Source: Tremella fuciformis (lineage: Eukaryota > Basidiomycota > Tremellomycetes > Tremellales > Tremellaceae). Taken from it: a DNA stretch of 64,000 nucleotides. The position numbers and the translations under genes were made by a program. Shown one piece after another: positions 41,149 through 52,834 of the stretch; position 1 is the first letter of the stretch, and the number at the start of each line of letters is the position of its first letter. The DNA lies in contig CP136492.1 of NCBI GenBank assembly GCA_032768795.1, positions 2,108,001-2,172,000 on the forward strand, written 5' to 3'. The notes beneath the pieces were generated by a model that searched no databases, had not been told where the DNA came from, and saw only the letters and a list, made by a program, of their open reading frames with translations.

Positions 41149-42565
41149 CTACAATAGAGCAGGTGACACAGTGGACGACACAACGTCTTCACCGTCACTC
41201 AAATCTAGAATGAACTCCTCCGCCTCGAAATTGAGTGGGATGGACATGATCGGATCGTCCAGGACCACTCGTGGCTTGGAGACACGTGGTGCGCTCGGAG
41301 CAGGCCGTGTAGCTCGTGGAGGCAGACCGAGTTTGCTGAAAGACGAAGCTCCAGTCGGCCTTGATGTCACCGCCTTCGGTCGAGAAGGCGCTACAGTGAG
41401 CGGTCGGGGCCGTGGCACCACGCCCAATCTGGATGTACCTGGCGCTGGGCGGATCGAAGGCTTTGTCAGTCCAGGCCGAGGGGCAGCTGGTTTGGGAGCC
41501 ACCTCCTTGATTGTTTCAGGAGGTGATGGAGGGCGCATGAGCCGCAGCATCTCCGGCTCCTCCAGCTCGGCATCCTCTGAAGGTCAGCTCGAGGACACGG
41601 AGACAGGAGAGGTAGCTGACCGCAAAGCCTGACCTCGACATCCTCGAAATGCGTCTCTAGCTCGGGCCAGACCACAGTCGCACCGCCGCCCAGGCCCCAT
41701 AGCCCGGGAATAGAGACCAACGCCTCCCATTTACCGGTCATGTCCGGCATCTCGAATGACGGAGACCACGGCAGAGCTCGTCGTCAGCTCGAGCACTGCT
41801 GCAAGGGAGATGACTCACGCTCCACCTTCGGAGGCATATACTCCAATTCATTGTCCTCTTCTAGCTCAGCCTCTGCTTCCTCCACCACACCCTCCAGCTC
41901 TGTCCCTGGCCCGATCTGGAGATGCTCCAGGTGGTCGGTGATAGATCCGAGCGAGTCGCCTTCTTCCCATTGTTTCGACCGCGCGGGCGTGTGATAGCTT
42001 GTATTGGCCTGCTTGGCAGGTGTGACCGACAGTCTCGACCTGCGCCTCGTCCTCGTGGCAGAAGGCAATGGCGCAGGGGAGGGCTCGACGGGTGCACGAA
42101 CAGGGGCGGGTGTACGCAGTGCTGGTCGCTGAGCAGTAGAAGGTGCCCGCTGTTTCGGCCCGGGCGTCTTAATGTTATGCTGTAGCGGCTGCGAGAATAT
42201 CAGAGACTTGGAGGGCTTGAGCGATGAAGCGGTCTTGGAGGTAGACTGAAACAGTCTCTTCGGGCCTGCACGTCAGCTGAGGCCTGAAACTCGCAGTCGG
42301 TCAACTGACCGATATCTTCCATATGCTCTTGCGGCGCCTTGAGCACATTGCGGTCCCTGTCGACCGTCTTACCGCCCAGCCCTGCCCTCATGCCCGTGTT
42401 GACTACCTTGAGCGGGCCGTTCGAAGGTCCCGCCCGGGACGGCGTCTTGGTCGGGAGCGCATTCTCCTTGTTGGTCGCGTTGGCGCGCTTGACCGTTGTT
42501 TGTGTTGGGTGATGCGCGGTATATGTGCGAGGGATGAAGTGCGACCTCGGAGCAGGGGCGAACAT
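41149..42565 (-). CDS. Securin-like anaphase inhibitor candidate
   Basis: Four exons (42565-42310, 42265-41819, 41776-41634, 41574-41149) give 423 residues. The N-terminus has a KEN box (ANATNKENALPTKTPSR) and a destruction-box-like RAGLGGKTV; the middle is basic and Pro-rich (PSATRTRRRSRLSVTPAK). It then turns acidic: EEAEAELEEDNELEYMPPKV followed by EPLPWSPSFEMPD. An E-Y-M-P-P-like segment in an acidic context, after APC/C degrons, is what I would expect of fungal securins (Pds1/Cut2), where it blocks the separase active site. The C-terminus, MSIPLNFEAEEFILDLSDGE, is acidic too. Securins are poorly conserved, so this rests on motif order. The last intron uses the second of two tandem AGs (TTCAGAG). 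Confidence 0.6.
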
Positions 42566-43162
42566 CCCTCCTGCTTGCTCTTCTCTAATCCCAACTAAGG
42601 GAGAGGTCTGAGGATATGCGTTAGACTGAACGATGCAATGAGGCAAGCATCCAGCAAAAGCAGTCACGTTGATCCAACGCGGTGATGAGCCCAAACGCCA
42701 CCCGGGCTCAGCCACAGGAAACGCCGAAAAACTCCGCTGGGACCGGTTCCGGGGCTGGGGCTCAATTGCAGCTGCACGCCGAGCAAAGGCGAGGAGACAC
42801 CAAAGCGACTCAAAAGTCCAGCTTGCATTGACAAGCATACGCTCGACTCTTGTCTTCTGGGAGCATAGGGACCGGCTGCACTGCTGGGTAACAGAACGAG
42901 AGAGGAGAGCAGACGGCATCAGGTGAGCTTTAGCCTTTCGCTGCACTGCACTATCGTGCAAGCGTGTTGCGGGTGGAAATTGACTAATGCTTGATCCTTG
43001 ATCCTTTGTCTGCGACCCCTACACTCGCCTGTCTGCGTCCTTCTTTGTTGACCTCTCTCCTCGAAACGACTCGCGTATCCGACCTCTCTATCCGACCATC
43101 GTCTCGCTGCTGCTGCTCCTGTCGTCTACGCTTCGACAACAGCTGTCCGACTTTGACACATC
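42566..43162. promoter_or_regulatory. Divergent promoter region, securin-like gene and NAC-beta gene
   Basis: About 600 bp between two outward-facing start codons. Pyrimidine-rich tracts (CTGCTGCTGCTCC-like, about 43108-43125) precede the NAC-beta ATG, common for ribosome-associated genes. No specific operator recognised. Confidence 0.4.
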
Positions 43163-43917
43163 ATGGATCGCGAAAAGGTCGCCAAACTTCAGGCGCAGGC
43201 TGCGGCCTTGAGGACTGGTGAGTGCGGTTCTGCGTGGAGTGTGAGGAGAGGCAAGTGGAGAAGGGAGAGAGGTTGTTTGGTCTTGCGACCGAGAGCTAGA
43301 CGGAGTTGGTCAAACGGATCAAGTGACAGTTTTGCGGGAAGGATACGGAGAAGAGGGCATTGTGGGTGTGGGTTGAGTGCTGACCGTCAGGCGGAAAGGG
43401 TACCGTCCGCCGTAAAGTCGTGAAAAAGTCGGCAGCCTCGGCACAGGTCGACGTGGCAAAAGTGCAGGCGCAGTTGAAGAAGTTGGGCATGGCGGACCTC
43501 GGCAAGGCAGAGGAGGTCAACATGTTCAAGGAAGACGGCAACGTGCTGCACTTCAGCGGACCGCGGGGTACGTCACCTCCAGAGTGCAGCTGCCTCAGCT
43601 GAAGCGAGACAGTACAAGCGTCCGCCGGACACAACACCATGGCTGTGTACGGGCCCGGGCAGACCAAGGAGCTCACCGAACTCGTGCCCGGCATCCTGAA
43701 CCAGCTCGGCCCCGACTCGCTCGCCAACCTGCGCCGCCTCGCAGAATCGTACCAGTCCATGACGGCCCGACAGGCTGCCGCGGCCGCTGCTGCCGGCGGC
43801 GCCGGCGCCGGTGCCGGCGAGAAGGAGGGCGAGGTTGGGGACGACGACGAGATTCCGGATCTGGTGGAGAACTTTGAGGAGGCCGAGGGCAAGGGCGGGC
43901 TCGAGGAGCTCGAGTAG
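43163..43917 (+). CDS. EGD1: Nascent polypeptide-associated complex subunit beta
   Basis: Three exons (43163-43217, 43391-43567, 43613-43917; the first intron is 173 nt) give 178 residues. The start [31 protein letters not shown] holds the ribosome-binding basic motif; the NAC domain follows ([60 protein letters not shown]). The C-terminus is an Ala/Gly run and an acidic tail ([17 protein letters not shown]). NAC-beta pairs with NAC-alpha at the ribosome exit tunnel and shields nascent chains. All diagnostic blocks are present. Confidence 0.96.
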
Positions 43918-44057
43918 GCGCCGCTCGCGGAGACGCGGGAGGCGCTATGGCTGGATCGCTTGATCAGTTGCTGGCATAGAAAAGCCACAAGCAAACGCGG
44001 GCAACATCGCCATTGTACAAGATGCACGGTACATCTGCGAGTAACTATAGCACCGTA

Positions 44058-44986
44058 TCATATCTCCCGCTTGCGCTTCTTCTCCTTGTCTTTCTGCGGG
44101 TGCTGCCCCCGCTGAGACATCTTCTCCCTCTCCTCCGCCTCGCGCTCCGCGCCGCGTTTCTGCTCCTTGGCAACCTTCATACCGCGATAGAGCTCGATCA
44201 CCCGCTGCCGCTCGTCGTCCAGCTGCCTCTGCTGTGCCAGGCTGAGCGGCACTCGCCCGACCGTGCTGAATGCCCCTTTGCCCGCGTCGTCCTTGCTCTG
44301 ACCCGACTTGCGCAGGTGCGGGAGCGTCGGCGGCGCCTGCACAATATCGTTTAGTCGCTTTCGCTGCGTCTTCTCGGCAAACGTCCGGACGGGCCGATCT
44401 TCAAACTGGAACTCGTCCTCAGACTCGTCGCCCCCTCCCGCTCCAACCTTGCCCTCTCCTCCTTTGGCAGCGTCCTTGCCCTTCGCCTTTCCCTTCCCAT
44501 CCGCCGGGCGCTCCGCCTCCCGAGCAATAGAAGCGCTCTTCATGGCCTGCGCCACGCCCGGCCTCAACGCAGCCTCTACACGGCGGTTGAACTCGGCCAC
44601 CGTCTCGCCCTCCCGGATCCGCAGGCGCTCCGTCCCTTCCTTCTCGGTCCCCTTGCTCTTGCTCTTCTTCGGCGGGGCGAGATGTGTGGACGGCCCGGCG
44701 TGAGCCTCGGCGGACGTCGTGTCGAGTGCCCGCTTGCGTTTGGGCACATATTCCCCCGTGTCTTCTGACGAGGTGCGCTGCGCCGCTCGGAAATCTTGCT
44801 GCACCTTCCAAGCGTTCAATACGCGCGCGGCCGATTTGGGGATCCCGTCGTCGGCCTTGTGTGAAGGCGGCAGGTTGTGCCCTTTGGCAGTGGCGCTGGC
44901 TACGCGCGTGGAGCGCTTCGCGCCTGAGCGTCAGCTGAATCTCTCAGATGATGGGAGCAGGAGCAGGGCTCACGTTTGTGCGGCAT
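44058..44986 (-). CDS. CCDC137-like nuclear/nucleolar basic protein
   Basis: Two exons (44986-44974 and 44923-44058) give 292 residues. The first exon encodes just MPHK plus one base, a start shared with CCDC137-type proteins. The chain is Lys/Glu-rich with nuclear-type patches (VPKRKRALD, KKSKSKGTEKEG) and a conserved block RKRLNDIVQAPPTLPHLRK, then a helical Arg/Gln/Glu C-terminus ending KEKKRKREI. In the family this V-x-APP-L block is the best conserved part; members are nucleolar with a presumed role in ribosome biogenesis or chromosome organisation. Assignment is by motif memory, so moderate. Confidence 0.62.
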
Positions 44987-45106
44987 GATGTGTGGTGATG
45001 GAAGTGGATGGGTGTGAAGGAAATTTTGGCGGATGATTTTGATTTTGACTTTTGGCCGCTCGACCACTTCAAGAGTCGTCTTCAGTCGTTCGGCGACGAC
45101 GGCAGC
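44987..45106. promoter_or_regulatory. 120-bp bidirectional promoter
   Basis: Only 120 bp separate the ATGs of the divergent CCDC137-like gene (minus) and the Hpm1-like methyltransferase gene (plus), so both transcripts must start from one short promoter. No TATA box seen. Confidence 0.6.
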
Positions 45107-46547
45107 ATGTCGTTCAAGTTTGACTTTGAGCTGGTGCGTCGCGGCTGATCTGCTGATACTGTCCTGAGATGCAGGAAGACGAGCTCGACGACGAGTTTGC
45201 CCAGCTTGGCGAGAGCTCCTTCCCACCGAGACCAGTAGTCTCTACTGGGGACATAGCAGAGGATGCACCGCAAGCAGGACCGTCAAAGCCGCGGCTCGAG
45301 CCATATAGACAGCACACCCTCGACGATCTGGTCGGTCGTTATCAGCTGACATACCTCTGACGTCAAGCTGACGTGCAGCTCGCCCATCTCCCCGAATCCA
45401 TCTCCTTATCACCTGTCCCTCTCCCTGATCCCGCCCACGGTCCCCCTCTTCTCCGCAGAGACCTCTACGATGCCCGGTTCCAGCTAGCAGCGGCTACTGT
45501 CAACGAGGCTGAAGTAGACTCGGGCGGAGAAGAAGGAGAGAGATACATCGATACGAGCTCGGACCTCTTGCCTGGAATATACGAGGGTGGTCTCAAGACG
45601 TGGGAAGGGGGCATGGATCTTGTGGACGTCCTGGCTGCCTCGAGTGTGGACATACGAGGGAAGAGAGTGCTGGAGGTGTGTCCGGCGCTTGCTGGTACTA
45701 CAGAACTCTGAGCTGACGGCAGGTCGGGTGTGGGACTGCCCTTCCCTCTGCCTACCTCCTCCGCTCTGCCCTGTCTGGCGAGCCTTTAGCTCCCGGGACT
45801 CGGACGACGATTCATGTGCAGGACTACAACCACCTGGTGCTTTCCCTCGTCTCGCTGCCCAACCTCCTCCTGGCTGCTCTGCCTTTCCTCCCTGCGGACC
45901 TCCTTCTTTGCTGCCTTTCGGAGGATGAGATGGACACGACGACACATAAAGGGCAGACAGATGGGGTACACATCATCGCCGAGGAGGACGAAGAAGAAGA
46001 GGAGGGTTTCGAGAAGGGCGACAAAGTCAACGGCAATGCTAGACCTACACCTACACCACCACTCGACCGTCCAGGCAATCTCGCTCTGAAGCCAGAGCTT
46101 ATTCAAGCAGTCAAGGAACTGCTTGACCGCAACAACATACAGTTGCTGTTCTCCAGCGGGGACTGGTCGGGACTGGCATCGAGCCTACGTGATACGCCAG
46201 CATACGACCTGATCTTGACAGCCGAGACAATCTACTCGGAAGACTCGGTCCCCGCCCTCCTATCCGTCCTCCGTTCAGCCCTCCCTCCACCCCGGCCTTC
46301 GCCCACAAGCCACACTGCAAACCTCGAAGACAGCCTAGGCGATCTGCGCGTTGGCCAGAGCTGGGTGCGCCGAGTCGAGCGAGGCCAGGGGGTCGTGCTG
46401 CTCGCTGCAAAGGTCCTGTACTTTGGCCTGAGCGGGGGTCTGCAGGCGTTCTTGGCACGTGTGGACGGAGACGGAGGGTGGTCGGAGAGCGTCAAGGAGT
46501 GGACGCGGGGTGTGGGCAGGCGTGTGGTCCAGATGGGGTGGTATTAG
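45107..46547 (+). CDS. HPM1: Protein-histidine N-methyltransferase, Hpm1/METTL18 family
   Basis: Four exons (45107-45133, 45175-45330, 45379-45675, 45723-46547) give 434 residues. It starts MSFKFDFELEDELDDEFAQL, typical of the family. The seven-beta-strand methyltransferase fold shows VLEVGCGTALPSAYLL (SAM-binding motif I), IHVQDYNHLVL (motif II), YDLILTAETIYSE (post-II, matching the family DLILTSETIY) and a C-terminal VLLAAKVLYFGLSGG. The substrate-contacting YEGGLKTWEGGMDLVDVL precedes motif I. Yeast Hpm1 methylates a histidine of ribosomal protein uL3. An acidic/Thr insertion of about 60 residues (DEDEEEEEGFEKGDK region) sits between motif II and post-II. Confidence 0.93.
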
Positions 46548-47673
46548 CAGCAGCTCTAGGGTGATAGGAATAGTGCAAGGTGCAAGGTTGGCCAGTTCCG
46601 GGGGTACGCCCTGAGTTTCTACTTTACCCTTCTGCAGGCCCATGTCGTCTGTGGCTTCTCGGATCGCTGATGATCTGAAGATGGGCAGATGACAGATGGG
46701 ATGACGGCAGTGCGATGCTCGATGATGACGGGAGAGACAGACGTATTGACTCTCCTCGCTCAGTCGACTGATGAGCTCTGCTGAGATGACTTTATAGTTG
46801 TTGCTCTGCAGTTGCTGGTATCAGGCACAACGACAGCCAAAGGGGTGGAGGTTGTCCATACTGCGACCAATTTCGGGGTATCGACCGACATTGACGAACA
46901 CCAACAGCTCACATACATAGAGGACATGCATGTGATATCTGAGAGCTGCATGAGTGAGGAGAGGAGAGTAGCCGCTGCTAGTGACTCACTTTCCACCATC
47001 ATGGCCGTGCTCGACGCCACTGATTCGCCGTTGCTCGCCGGTCAGCGGCGTTCCTAGACAGGCACCCTACAGGGAACGAGGTCATACTTCCATGGCATGT
47101 CTGCAGTCTTCTGGATATCTTCATGTATTGTCCACTTCTTACTGGCATTGACACTGTATCAACCGGGACACTGCAGCGCTGCTCACCCACCCAGCCAGCA
47201 CGAACAACGAAGAGTCAGGCTGTGCGCTGTCAGACTCGCACACACTCACGTCGACTTCTTCTGGTCATCCCGTCACTCCTCCAGTTAGTGCGTTTCATCC
47301 TATCCCACCAATATCATTTTCCACCACCCCAGTGCAGCCATCTCCCCTCGTCTCACCATTCCACACCTCATTCCTCAGACGCGGGCAGCTCGACGGGCAC
47401 CCGTACAGACGGGGATGGGAATGAGCCGTCTCGGCACGGAAGGCGGCGCTTGATGACACTGACGGCTGATTGTCAGATACGACCACTAGCCCGACTCCGT
47501 CCGTCATGCTTGAAGACATTGCGTAAGGCTCTTGTCGCTTTTCTTCCTTCACGCGCCCGTGCTCGATCGCTCGGCTCGACATCACCTCTATCCCTCATCC
47601 GTGTTGCTGCCATTTGCAGCCCGAATAGCTACCATACACTCGACTTCCTCCTACGTCGTCACTGCAGTGCACT
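46548..47673. other. Long intergenic region upstream of the PH-domain gene
   Basis: No gene accepted. Long open frames here are antisense or out-of-frame to pyrimidine-rich leader sequence (47280-47400 is CT-rich). Probably holds the PH gene's promoter and 5' leader. Confidence 0.35.
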
Positions 47674-50600
47674 ATGTCTGGACCCACAGCGCCGTCCGGC
47701 TCCCAGGCCGTTGGGGACGCCCCCACTGGCCGGTCGCGCGTCGCCTCTTCTTCTCGGGCCAAAGTTGCCCTTGGTCTTGAAGACGAGCAAGACTGGGCAG
47801 ACCATGAGGACCTCATGGAGAAAGTCGGCCTGATTGACACCTCGTCGTTTCCTACAGTCTCTGCGGCCCCGGAAAAGCCCTTGTCCAAGCTCCAGCAGCT
47901 CAAGCTTCGACGGGCGGAGAAGGTCGAGAAGGAGAAGCTGGAGAAAGAGCAGAAGGACCGCGAGAAGCTGCAGGAGGCGTTCAAGCGCAGTGCAAGTATG
48001 GCCACTCTGGCAAAGGCAAGTCTTCCCTGAGAGATATCTTAAACTACGTGCTGAGGCCACAGGGCAAGAGCAAAGACTCGTCCGGCTCGCTCTCTTCCGA
48101 CCTCAAGCCGCCCAAGTCGACGCGCCGCATGTCGTCCAGCGAGTCTCTGCCGCGGCAGGGCATCGAGCCGATGACACGAAGTACAGGGACGGATATCCTT
48201 GTTGGTCTTGGTGTCCTGAGCGAGAAGAAGCATCGCCAGCCTATCCAGGCCGAGCTTGTCATTGACGATTGGAAAGGGCTCGGCGGATTCCTCGAAGAGG
48301 AGACTCAAAAGAGCTCAGAAAGCCCCCTATGTCAGCTCTCTCCCTGATCCATATACCTGTGCTGACGACCAGCGCACCAGCACCTTAACTCCAGCCTGTC
48401 CTCGTTCCCCTCCACAAGCCAGGCCAGTACCAAAGTCTCCCCTGCAAAAGTTACCCCGCCTGTCAAGGCTAAACGCCCGACTACTGCTGTGCGATTGCTC
48501 GACAAGACCCGCGAGATCTTCACACCGTCGAATCGCGAGTATGGAGAGATTGGGACCGTCTCCACTGTTGGCTCAAAGATCCTCACTCCGCCAGACGGGT
48601 CAATGTCCTCGGCTTCTCTCTCCCTACACTTGCAAAAGTCTGCCAGTACCACCCAGTCTGGCTTCCGCTCGTCCCAGAGCAAAACTTCGCACACCCCAGA
48701 CTCGCTAGGCGAGTCGCACCACGAGACCGACCTTGGCTTGCACGTCCCTGAGGGTCGAGTGTCCACTTCTTCCTGCCAGACTGGCGACTTGGCTGGGGCG
48801 CTACTGCCTGCTTTCCCCACGACCCCGTCGGGACTCGATGGTATCATGGTCCTCACTGCCCATGTGATGAAGCGTACAACGCCCCAGGTCAACCTTCCGA
48901 AATCTCGACCTGGCACATCGGCTAACTCATTTGCGTTCGGCGGCAACAAGGCGGGCAAGACCTCATGGGTGCAACATACCCTCGTCCTCACCTCATTCAC
49001 TGTGGCGCCTCGAGGCGTTGAACAGGATGTATTCCGAGTCCTCGAAGCGGAGGGAACCAGGACCATGGCCCATCTTCACCTCTTTGCCGTCCCTCAAACG
49101 CCCGATTCGTCTGGCTCATTTGGCACGTTTGGCAGGAAACGCCCTGCAACCTCCAACTCGGCCATCTTCTTGGCGGAAGGGGGACGGGAGATCGCCCGGC
49201 GGAAGATGACTCCGGATGTCACGGCCGGACTGTGGGACGAGGATCAGGCGCATCGACATGTTCTCCGAGTCGGACTGGGTCGAGAGGTGGACGGAGAGGC
49301 GGTCTGGTATTGCGAGATGAGATCAGGCAAGGAGTGTCAAGATTGGATCACGCAGATCAAGGAATTGGTGCACAAGCTTAGGTCAGTGGCCTTAGAAACG
49401 GATCCTCAGTTCTGCTGACACTGCCAGGAAGGAAGCTGCTCAACCTCGACGACTTGGACCTAAGGTGCCAAGCGAGGAATCGCTCTTCAGCTCGGGTCTG
49501 GCGCTGGACCTCGGCTCCCCTCTCTCGTTCCCAGCTCCTCCTGCCGGCGTTAACACCGGGCGTCGACAATCGGGAGGAGCCTCTCTTACTCCAGCGCAAA
49601 ATTCGCATCCCACGTTCACCCTCTCAGCCGAGAATGCGTCACCTCATCCCTTCTCTCCTAGCATGCCGATGCACGAGCGCGAGACATCCGGCACGTCCTC
49701 GCAAACCCAACGATCAAGTCTTCAGCCAGACCCTGATGTATTGGCGGACATCTTCGCTGGCATGACGACTCCCGAAGGGCTTGGTGCCGTCAAGGACACC
49801 AATCATCCCTTTGCAGTGGCCAGTCGGCGCGCTCGCGGAGAGATCCCGGCTATCCTGCCCGACATGCCCCAGCCTAGTCCCGAGGAGCTTCTCCAGGCGA
49901 ACAAGATCTTCCTCGGTCTGCGCGCTATGGGCCTGTACCAACCTCCGGCATCAATCATCGGCGCAGCTGAGCCTCCTGCGTCCACCGAGATGCGACGAGT
50001 CTCGCGGAGCCGAAGTGTCGACGAGCTCAGCCTTCATACTGCCGGCAGAAGCTCATTCGAAGATCGTCTCATGACTTCCGAGCAGTTCATGTATGGCCGC
50101 CCATCCCTGCCTGGCCCGAATGTCGAAGCCGTTCCGCTCCAGCCACGGAAGAGCGAGGACTCGACAGGCAGCAAGCGAATGTCGTGGGGCGGTGCTGAGA
50201 ACCGCTTTGGAGGACTGCCGGTAGCTGGACAACCTTCCCTGGCTCATCTTTCCGCCGCCTCGGGTACGACGGCCCGCGTGCGCAGGCGACCCAGGACCTC
50301 CGGGGATATGCTGCCCCCAGCTCCGCCTCCTCCTTCGATGCCTCTTCCCCCTGTCCCAGCGACTCCCGGTAGTCCGACCTCGACCGCGACCGCCCTGATC
50401 CGTGACACCCCTCAGTCACATCAGTGGAGCTCGCCAGCTCTGGACGATGACTCACAGGCGGACGAACACGACCACAGCCGTCAACATAGCGGCACATCGT
50501 CCGAGGACAACCCTACCCCTGGCAACCATTACACTTCGCCCGTGCATCTTTATCACCCCAAGAAGATGGGATTGCCTGGTACACCTCGCTTCGGCGTGCA

Positions 50601-51082
50601 GCCCCTCGGATCCGGTCTGGAATGGGACGAAGCGGACTCGGATGCGCAAGAGCACCTCGGCGATGTGGACGATGCGGACGAGCACAGCACGCAGCCTGAC
50701 CTCGTAGTCGAAGTCGAGTCCGACCTGGAGCGAGACTTGTCGCCCCGCCCGCACCCAGCAGGCAAACCACTTGAGCCCTTGGTGGCTCACCCGACTGCCG
50801 CCATGGCGCGCCAGTCTTCCCTCCAGAACCAGGTATCCGGCACGAGCTCCAGGTTCCTCAGCGCCAACGGGAGCGAAGATTGGTCGGCCAGCAAAGAAAG
50901 CCTCACGCGGCGCAAGAAGAAGGTCGCGGTGGACATCAGTAAGTCGTCCACACTTTCCCTTGTACTTGTTTTCTGACCCGGCAGTGGCAGAGATCGAGGC
51001 CAACCCCGATTTCCAGTTTGAGCAGAGTCAAGAGGAGAAGGAGTGGATGGAGCGGTCTCGCTCGGTCCGCTTTGCGGGGTAA
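47674..51082 (+). CDS. Large PH-domain protein with disordered regions
   Basis: Five exons (47674-48015, 48063-48330, 48373-49381, 49428-50938, 50985-51082) give 1075 residues with continuous phase. The first intron begins GC (AAG then GCAAGT), the classic GC-AG context. N-terminal coiled coil KLRRAEKVEKEKLEKEQKDR; a PH-like domain at about 360-545 (LDGIMVLTAHVMKRT, HTLVLTSFTVAPRG, and the final helix MRSGKECQDWITQIKELVH with its conserved Trp). The long C-terminal half is Ser/Pro-rich with PPAPPPPSMPLPPVPATPG and acidic stretches, ending MERSRSVRFAG. PH domains bind phosphoinositides or proteins at membranes; the rest suggests a signalling or polarity scaffold, which is inference. Confidence 0.86.
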
Positions 51083-51835
51083 CGTGGTGGAGGAGGAGGA
51101 TGATTGGATGTTGGTGCATGTTCATGCTTGTACAAGTCTGGACACTGGCTTTTCCGTTGCATGATTTACGTTTGACGATTTATGCCATGACATATATGCA
51201 TAGTTGAGTGAGGGGAGCTAGCGGGTCGACTCTTGGCGCCTCGACGAGGCCACAGAGACCACGGTAAGAGGGGACCGGTCCAATACCCGCCCAGCCATCT
51301 CAGTGATCGCAGCGGTCTGAGCCTTGTTGACAACACCGCACACCTCCATCCGTGGAAAGCCTGAGGGTGAACGTGATCAGAGAAGACTCGCCTGCCTTCG
51401 AAGGAGCATTAGAACATTCTAGCGTCCTTGAACCATGCATGCAGCTCTCAAATGTGCGACGCATACATGCATCGGGCACTTGGCTGAGCGCCAAGCTTAT
51501 CGGGGGACGGGATGAAACGCGACTTGCCTTCTCCTGGGGCCAGCGGGCCTCCGGCGGATCGGTGGACTGTCAAAGGTCGGTCGGGGGCCGCTTAGTCAAC
51601 ACCTTTCTCCTCCCAGCGAGTTGGGGGGCAAAGTTTATCGAATGGCTGGATAGGAGAGCGATGAAGGGGTAACAAAGGCCATTCCCTCGTGTTTCAGAAC
51701 CCAAAGGGTGCTCCGTGCGCTGCTATGCCCGCGCTCCACCAGGCTATAAGAATCCTGGAAAGTGCGATGTACACCTTCACGTCATACGTTTGCCACTTCC
51801 AGCCACAACCACCCGCCAGGCGAACCAGCTTCCTA
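51083..51835. other. Intergenic region, no feature recognised
   Basis: Between the PH gene and the first family C gene. GCTATAAGAATCC near 51743 is a possible TATA box for C1, about 90 bp upstream of its ATG. Confidence 0.35.
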
Positions 51836-52276
51836 ATGGATAACGATCAGTACTCCAAGGGTCGGGACGCGACCAGACGATCCCTTCCGCGGTTGAACAC
51901 GACCGTCGGCGGCAAATCGTCATATGTTGATCCGGTGGCAAGAAACAAAGTTGCTGCTGATGTTGAACGCTATATGGCCGGCACGTCCTACCGCAGTCCT
52001 CCACCATCCGACTCGGATGGAAAGCCGGCGGGGTATGTCTCTGGGTACATACGGGGGGACCGGGAACCCAAGTGGGTTGATCCTGAGTCTCCATCCAAAG
52101 ACAAAGACAACGCAGCAACAATATCGGCTCCGAGGACTGAGTCGGCAACAAGCAAGTTCACCACCATGGCTGAGGACTATGTGAGCGGACGTTGGACTCA
52201 GACGTTTGGGAGTACTTCGGCAGGTGGCTACGGATCGGCAGGGGGCTACGGATCTCGTACCTACAGAGACAACTGA
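51836..52276 (+). CDS. Family C small hydrophilic protein, C1
   Basis: A 146-residue single-exon protein (MDNDQYSKGRDATRRSLPRL). No signal peptide or membrane segment. Low-complexity, with KVAADVERYMAGTSYRSP, PAGYVSGYIRGDREPKWVDP, MAEDYVSGRWTQTFG and a Gly/Tyr tail (GGYGSAGGYGSRTYRDN). The Y-V-S-G-R motif is shared with C2, and the DND-x-x-RDA start with C3. Probably an intrinsically disordered cytosolic protein; I know no family for it. Confidence 0.58.
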   Translation: MDNDQYSKGRDATRRSLPRLNTTVGGKSSYVDPVARNKVAADVERYMAGTSYRSPPPSDSDGKPAGYVSGYIRGDREPKWVDPESPSKDKDNAATISAPRTESATSKFTTMAEDYVSGRWTQTFGSTSAGGYGSAGGYGSRTYRDN

Positions 52277-52730
52277 TAGCACGCGCAAGACTTTGCTCTT
52301 GTCAATTTTTCCTTTTTCCAGTGTCTAAATCCTTGCACATACAGTAGTCAGGCTTCACCCTTTACCCTGTATGCATACGTAGTACTTCTTCTCATTCCCT
52401 CGCACCTGTACTTCCTTCTGCGACCCGGTTCTCTCGACAGTGGATACAGATCCTCGGTGCGCCGACCACTTCGTTCTGCGTAGGATAGACAGGGTTTGAA
52501 CTCCACAGATGGCCCCCGCTTAGTCATCTTGATCTCCCAATGCTTACTGCGCATCCAAAACAAACTTGACGGCGGGGCAGAGGAAGGCGCGAGCGGCGAC
52601 TTCAAACGTTTCGGGGGCACACGGGGGCGCGGGCTTGACAGCGAGCAGAAGTCAAAACTAAATTTTCGTGTACAAAGGATACTCGCAGCTCTCTCCGTGC
52701 AGCTCACTTCAGCGAGCCTCTCCGCCAGGA

Positions 52731-52738
52731 TATAAAAG
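52731..52738 (+). promoter_or_regulatory. TATA box of gene C2
   Basis: TATAAAAG lies about 100 bp upstream of the C2 ATG, in the sequence AGGATATAAAAGAAC. Confidence 0.55.
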
Positions 52739-52834
52739 AACAATACTCAGAGAGCCAAAGTATCAGACCAACAGCGAATAACGAAAACTTCGCCACTCGC
52801 GGCCTCGTTCCAAGTCACATACCTTTTGTACATC

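Noticed and set aside
43296..44027. 243-codon minus-strand frame across the NAC-beta gene
   Set aside because: Antisense shadow of well-supported NAC-beta exons.
47123..47833. Long plus-strand frame ahead of the PH-domain gene
   Set aside because: Overlaps the real coding start in another frame, is Arg/Pro/Ser-rich as expected from a CT-rich leader, and has no homology.
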